A DNA stretch of 8,653 bases from the NCBI GenBank assembly GCA_013152615.1, contig JAADGA010000045.1:1-8653 (forward strand). Reading direction: 5' to 3'. The position numbers and the translations under genes were made by a program. The notes below the pieces were generated by a model. The model was given only the letters and a program-made list of their open reading frames with translations, ran no database searches and was not told the DNA's origin. This DNA comes from Alphaproteobacteria bacterium. Lineage in GTDB: Bacteria > Pseudomonadota > Alphaproteobacteria > Sphingomonadales > Emcibacteraceae. Of this stretch, positions 6,103 through 8,653 are shown piece by piece. Position 1 is the stretch's first letter, and every line of letters starts with the position of its first letter.

Positions 6103-7495
6103 GTTTGAATTCCACCGGATGGGGGACGACTCTTACCGTATCAATCTCTTCCTGTTTCAGCTCAATATAGGCATCGATCTGGTCATCGGAAAAGACATCG
6201 CCTTTCTTCAGAAATTCACGGTCAGTATCAAGGGCCGCCAGCGCTTCGCCTAACGAAGCGGCGACGGTCGGCACATCTTTCAGCTCTTCCGGCGGCAGGG
6301 CATAAAGATCCTTGTCCATCGCATCTCCCGGGTGAATCTTGTTCTCGATACCGTCAAGCCCCGCCATCAACATGGCAGAAAACGCCAGATAAGGATTGGC
6401 TGTCGCGTCGGGGAAACGTACTTCAACCCGCTTGCCTTTCGGGCTGGAGCTAAAGGGGATCCGACAGGAAGCCGACCGGTTGCGGGCCGAATAGGCCAGC
6501 AGGACCGGGGCCTCAAAGCCCGGCACCAGCCGCTTGTAGCTGTTGGTGGAGGCGTTGGTGAAGGCATTCAGGGCGCGGGCATGCCGGATGATGCCGCCAA
6601 TGTAATAAAGCGCGGTATCCGACAGGTCGGCATAGCCGCTGCCGGCAAATAATGGTACGCCGTCCTTCCACACTGATTGATGGGTATGCATCCCCGAACC
6701 ATTATCCTCGGCAATCGGCTTGGGCATGAAAGTCGCGGTTTTGCCATTGGCATGGGCGACCTGCTGGGTGACATATTTATTGACCTGTACCCGGTCAGCC
6801 GTCTGGACCAGAGTGCCAAACATCATGCCGAGTTCATGCTGAGACGGGGCAACCTCATGATGATGCTTGTCCATCGGCAGCCCCAGTTCTTCCATAATCG
6901 TTACCATTTCACCACGAATATTGGCACAGGTATCGACCGGAGCCACCGGGAAATACCCGCCCTTGATCGCTGGCCGATGGCCCTGATTGCCATATTCCTC
7001 ATGACGGCCCGAATTATAGGGCCCTTCAACATCATCAACGGAAAAGGAAGCACCGTTGTAATCAACACTGAATTTGACATCGTCAAACATAAAGAATTCA
7101 GGCTCCGGACCGAAATAGGCAGTGTCGCCAATACCGCTGTATTTCAGATATTCCTCGGCACGCTGAGCGGTGGAGCGGGGATCACGGCCATAGCCCTCGC
7201 CCGTGGCCGGTTCCAGAATAGAGCAGAACAAGACCATTGTCGGCTGATCCATAAACGGGTCAATCGAGATATAACCGGGATCCGGCATCAAAATCATGTC
7301 TGAATCATTAATGGCTTTCCAGCCGCAGATGGAAGAGCCGTCGAACATAACACCTTCTTCGAGCATATCCTCGTCAAAGACACTGGCATTCATGGTAAGA
7401 TGTTGCCATTTCCCTCTCGGGTCGGTAAAACGGAGGTCGACAAAGGTAATATTCTTTTCTTTGATCATCTCCAGAACGGTGGTTGCATCTGACAT
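6086..7495 (-). CDS. glnA: Glutamine synthetase type I (GlnA), adenylylatable form
   Basis: 469 residues, the usual length. GlnA makes glutamine from glutamate, ammonia and ATP in the cytosol as a dodecamer. Visible family blocks: FDGSSICGW (51-59); metal ligands in GPEPEF (Glu131 and Glu133); [11 protein letters not shown] (211-221, Glu214 and Glu221); the ATP/glutamate loop GSGMHTHQS (266-274, His270); [10 protein letters not shown] (321-330); [10 protein letters not shown] (338-347); and [12 protein letters not shown] (353-364, Glu358). Tyr398 in [10 protein letters not shown] matches the tyrosine adenylylated by GlnE in the beta subclass, so activity is probably switched off by adenylylation when nitrogen is ample. 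The C-terminus is the conserved [17 protein letters not shown] upstream of the ATG at 7495 supports the start. The gene lies 54 bp behind glnB, so the two are probably cotranscribed. A tandem array begins within its last codons. Confidence 0.98.
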   Translation of the reverse strand: MSDATTVLEMIKEKNITFVDLRFTDPRGKWQHLTMNASVFDEDMLEEGVMFDGSSICGWKAINDSDMILMPDPGYISIDPFMDQPTMVLFCSILEPATGEGYGRDPRSTAQRAEEYLKYSGIGDTAYFGPEPEFFMFDDVKFSVDYNGASFSVDDVEGPYNSGRHEEYGNQGHRPAIKGGYFPVAPVDTCANIRGEMVTIMEELGLPMDKHHHEVAPSQHELGMMFGTLVQTADRVQVNKYVTQQVAHANGKTATFMPKPIAEDNGSGMHTHQSVWKDGVPLFAGSGYADLSDTALYYIGGIIRHARALNAFTNASTNSYKRLVPGFEAPVLLAYSARNRSASCRIPFSSSPKGKRVEVRFPDATANPYLAFSAMLMAGLDGIENKIHPGDAMDKDLYALPPEELKDVPTVAASLGEALAALDTDREFLKKGDVFSDDQIDAYIELKQEEIDTVRVVPHPVEFKLYYSV

Positions 7496-7549
7496 ATTTT
7501 TATTTCCTGATTGAGTGGTTGGGTAGGGAATTCAAAGGTAATTCAGCCC

Positions 7550-7964
<415 letters not shown>

Positions 7965-7968
<4 letters not shown>

Positions 7969-7996
7969 GCAGCCTGACCGTTGAAATCAAGCCCCG
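7965..7996 (-). repeat. Hairpin in the glnB leader
   Basis: CGGGGC (7965-7970) and GCCCCG (7991-7996) form a perfect 6-bp GC stem around 20 bases. In the leader RNA this would stand directly before the repeated start codons. No T-run follows in the mRNA sense, so it is not an intrinsic terminator. It may protect or mask the leader; function unknown. Confidence 0.5.
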
Positions 7997-8003
7997 GCTA
8001 ATG

Positions 8004-8041
8004 TTGACGGCTTCACCCGAAGTCAAGCATTTTTCATGCCA
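8004..8041 (-). promoter_or_regulatory. Sigma-54 (-24/-12) promoter of glnBA
   Basis: On the minus strand TGGCATGAAAAATGCT (+ strand 8026-8041) matches TGGCAC-G-N4-TTGCW at all but two defined bases. GG and GC are separated by exactly ten bases. Transcription would start near 8015, leaving a leader of about 127 nt. An inverted repeat TTGAC/GTCAA (8004-8008 and 8022-8026) overlaps the start. The same TTGACT could serve as a -35 (17 bp before a poor CATTAG) for a weak sigma-70 start. glnB-glnA promoters of this type are NtrC-dependent in related bacteria, but no convincing NtrC site (GCAC-type inverted repeat) was found upstream, so the activator is inferred. Confidence 0.75.
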
Positions 8042-8053
8042 GTTTCAGAGAAT

Positions 8054-8094
8054 GCGGAAATCTTTGAAAATTCAGCAGAAAAATTTTCTTCCGC
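8054..8094. repeat. Nested inverted repeat upstream of the glnB promoter
   Basis: Outer arms GCGGAA (8054-8059) and TTCCGC (8089-8094) enclose inner arms GAAAATT (8066-8072) and AATTTTC (8082-8088), with a 6-base bulge on the left side only. Relative to the predicted glnB start this covers about -40 to -80. It could be a regulator site or bend; no protein's consensus was recognised. The remaining bases to 8231 hold no gene and only AT-rich runs. Confidence 0.45.
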
Positions 8095-8231
8095 CCTTAA
8101 ACCGCATGCGACCGCCTAATAAATGGGCACGGGATGATTAATAACAAGGCAAAGAAACAATTATTAGCCGGTCTTGACGCAAATTAATCCTCCGAACAAT
8201 CGTCACATAGCCGGAAAAGCTGAATTCTTCC

Positions 8232-8260
8232 TTGACCCTGCGACCAACTGGACGTAAAAG
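8232..8260 (+). promoter_or_regulatory. Promoter of tRNA-His
   Basis: TTGACC (8232-8237, five of six) and TAAAAG (8255-8260, four of six) are 17 bp apart. The bases after the -10 are GC-rich (GGCGTC), as in stable-RNA promoters under stringent control. Transcription would begin near 8267, about 12 nt before the mature tRNA. Confidence 0.65.
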
Positions 8261-8278
8261 GGCGTCACTCGACCTGTG

Positions 8279-8355
8279 GCGGGTGTAGCTCAGTAGGTTA
8301 GAGCGCCAGATTGTGATTCTGGAAGTCGCCGGTTCGATCCCGGTCACTCGCCCCA
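8279..8355 (+). tRNA. tRNA-His, anticodon GTG
   Basis: A full cloverleaf can be drawn. The acceptor stem is GCGGGTG (8279-8285) with CACTCGC (8345-8351), including one G-T pair. D arm: GCTC/GAGC. Anticodon stem: CCAGA/TCTGG with GTG at 8313-8315. T arm: GCCGG/CCGGT around TTCGATC. CCA is encoded (8353-8355). The discriminator is C73 (8352), and the base before position 1 is G (8278), giving the extra G-1:C73 pair that marks tRNA-His for HisRS. Confidence 0.97.
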
Positions 8356-8386
8356 TATTTTACCTCATTATACTTTCAGACCGTTC

Positions 8387-8410
8387 CGTTGGGCCGTTAT
8401 CGGCCCGGCG
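8387..8410 (+). terminator. Terminator-like hairpin after tRNA-His
   Basis: CGTTGGGCCG (8387-8396) pairs with CGGCCCGGCG (8401-8410) around a TTAT loop: ten pairs, two of them G-T. The tail is AATTAATGCTT, AT-rich but without a clean T-run, so termination may be partial. It stands 31 bp after the tRNA CCA end. Confidence 0.6.
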
Positions 8411-8455
8411 AATTAATGCTTGACGCCCTTGCCGCCTTGAGACTAAAAGGAAAGC

Positions 8456-8539
8456 ATGGTGGTAAAGGCTCCGGGACTGGAGAAAGTTGACCCTGTGGAA
8501 TATCCTGCTGTAAAATCCTGCGGGAGTATCCTGTTATAA
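8456..8539 (+). CDS. Possible 27-residue small ORF
   Basis: ATG at 8456 has AAGGAAA just upstream and opens 27 codons to a TAA at 8537-8539. The peptide is unremarkable (begins MVVKAPGLEKVDPVEY, no membrane segment). Its second half is made of the 13-bp repeats, and a promoter-like element lies inside it. The good ribosome-binding site is the only argument for translation; chance is as likely. Confidence 0.15.
   Translation: MVVKAPGLEKVDPVEYPAVKSCGSILL
8487..8516 (+). promoter_or_regulatory. Promoter-like element near the right end
   Basis: TTGACC (8487-8492) and TAAAAT (8511-8516) each match five of six consensus bases with an 18-bp spacer. The first nine bases, TTGACCCTG, are identical to those of the tRNA-His promoter. 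Transcription would start near 8523 and read into the ORF at 8592. Confidence 0.5.
8496..8534. repeat. Three-unit 13-bp degenerate tandem repeat
   Basis: TGGAATATCCTGC (8496-8508), TGTAAAATCCTGC (8509-8521) and GGGAGTATCCTGT (8522-8534) share the ATCCTGY half. The -10 TAAAAT of the promoter-like element is inside the second unit. Confidence 0.75.
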
Positions 8540-8591
8540 AAAAAGGTCACGCTCAGGTCAAACCGGGCAGCGAAAGGGGAAATCAGACAGA

Positions 8592-8653
8592 ATGGCAGTA
8601 AGACTTGGTATGATTTATCAGGTTATGGTGGTGGGGTGTCGCATTGCGATGTC
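8592..8653 (+). CDS. Start of an unidentified ORF cut by the right edge
   Basis: ATG at 8592 opens 20 codons to the window end with no stop (MAVRLGMIYQVMVVGCRIAM). AAGGGGA (8574-8580) is a fair ribosome-binding site at a rather long 11-base spacing, and a promoter-like element lies 70 bp before. The fragment is hydrophobic, but too short to recognise. A second frame is also open here but has no start codon. Confidence 0.35.
   Translation, partial: MAVRLGMIYQVMVVGCRIAM

Noticed and set aside
6677..7303. 208-codon plus-strand frame inside glnA
   Set aside because: Antisense shadow of a certain glnA; no start signals and no recognisable motif.
8138..8356. 72-codon minus-strand frame beginning MGRVTGIEPATSR
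   Set aside because: It is the complement of tRNA-His; this peptide is a familiar artefact of translating tRNA antisense.

Overview
The window looks like a chromosomal segment of an alphaproteobacterium with roughly 50% GC. Three things point there. A glnB-glnA pair, read on the minus strand, sits behind a sigma-54 type -24/-12 element, as is classic in Azospirillum and Rhodospirillum. GAATC sites, the GANTC recognition sequence of the cell-cycle methylase CcrM, are clustered after glnA. The gene content is otherwise Gram-negative: an outer-membrane porin, a lipoprotein and a periplasmic-sensor histidine kinase. No phage, IS element, CRISPR array or integrase was seen. The genus cannot be named from the sequence.

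Layout, left to right. (1) 1-324, minus strand: the N-terminal 108 codons of a lipoprotein cut by the window edge. (2) 325-599: a divergent intergenic region with FNR/FixK-type palindromes. It leads into 600-1847 (+), a 415-residue outer-membrane porin of the alginate-export type. (3) 1983-3032 (+): a Tas-like aldo/keto reductase. Then msrA at 3153-3623 (+), followed after 8 bp by a CHASE-domain membrane histidine kinase at 3632-5284 (+). (4) 5301-5837, minus strand: a conserved-looking hypothetical protein convergent with the kinase, with two Q-x-x-I-D-x-x-F motifs in its acidic tail. (5) 6086-7495 and 7550-7888, minus strand: glnA and glnB, an operon for nitrogen assimilation. (6) 8279-8355 (+): tRNA-His with its own promoter and a terminator-like hairpin. 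(7) 8411-8653: a promoter-like element, 13-bp repeats and the start of an unidentified ORF that leaves the window.

How the genes work together. PII (GlnB) and glutamine synthetase (GlnA) form the core nitrogen-sensing and ammonia-assimilating unit, probably transcribed under nitrogen limitation through sigma-54. MsrA and the Tas-like reductase fit protein repair and carbonyl or redox housekeeping. The kinase directly behind msrA has no response regulator in the window. The porin appears to be under oxygen- or nitrogen-oxide-responsive control.

The most unusual feature is non-coding. Nearly every gap carries short (11-14 bp) duplications, and several are anchored on a gene boundary. The clearest is the glnB leader, where the ribosome-binding-site, spacer and ATG block is repeated six times with a 14-bp period. 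A second, 12-bp, array of seven units runs through the glnA stop codon and carries five GAATC sites. Smaller duplications overlap the aldo/keto reductase stop codon, the porin ribosome-binding site, the porin 3' flank and the region after tRNA-His. All were found by eye; genome-wide counts would be needed to decide whether this is a property of the genome.
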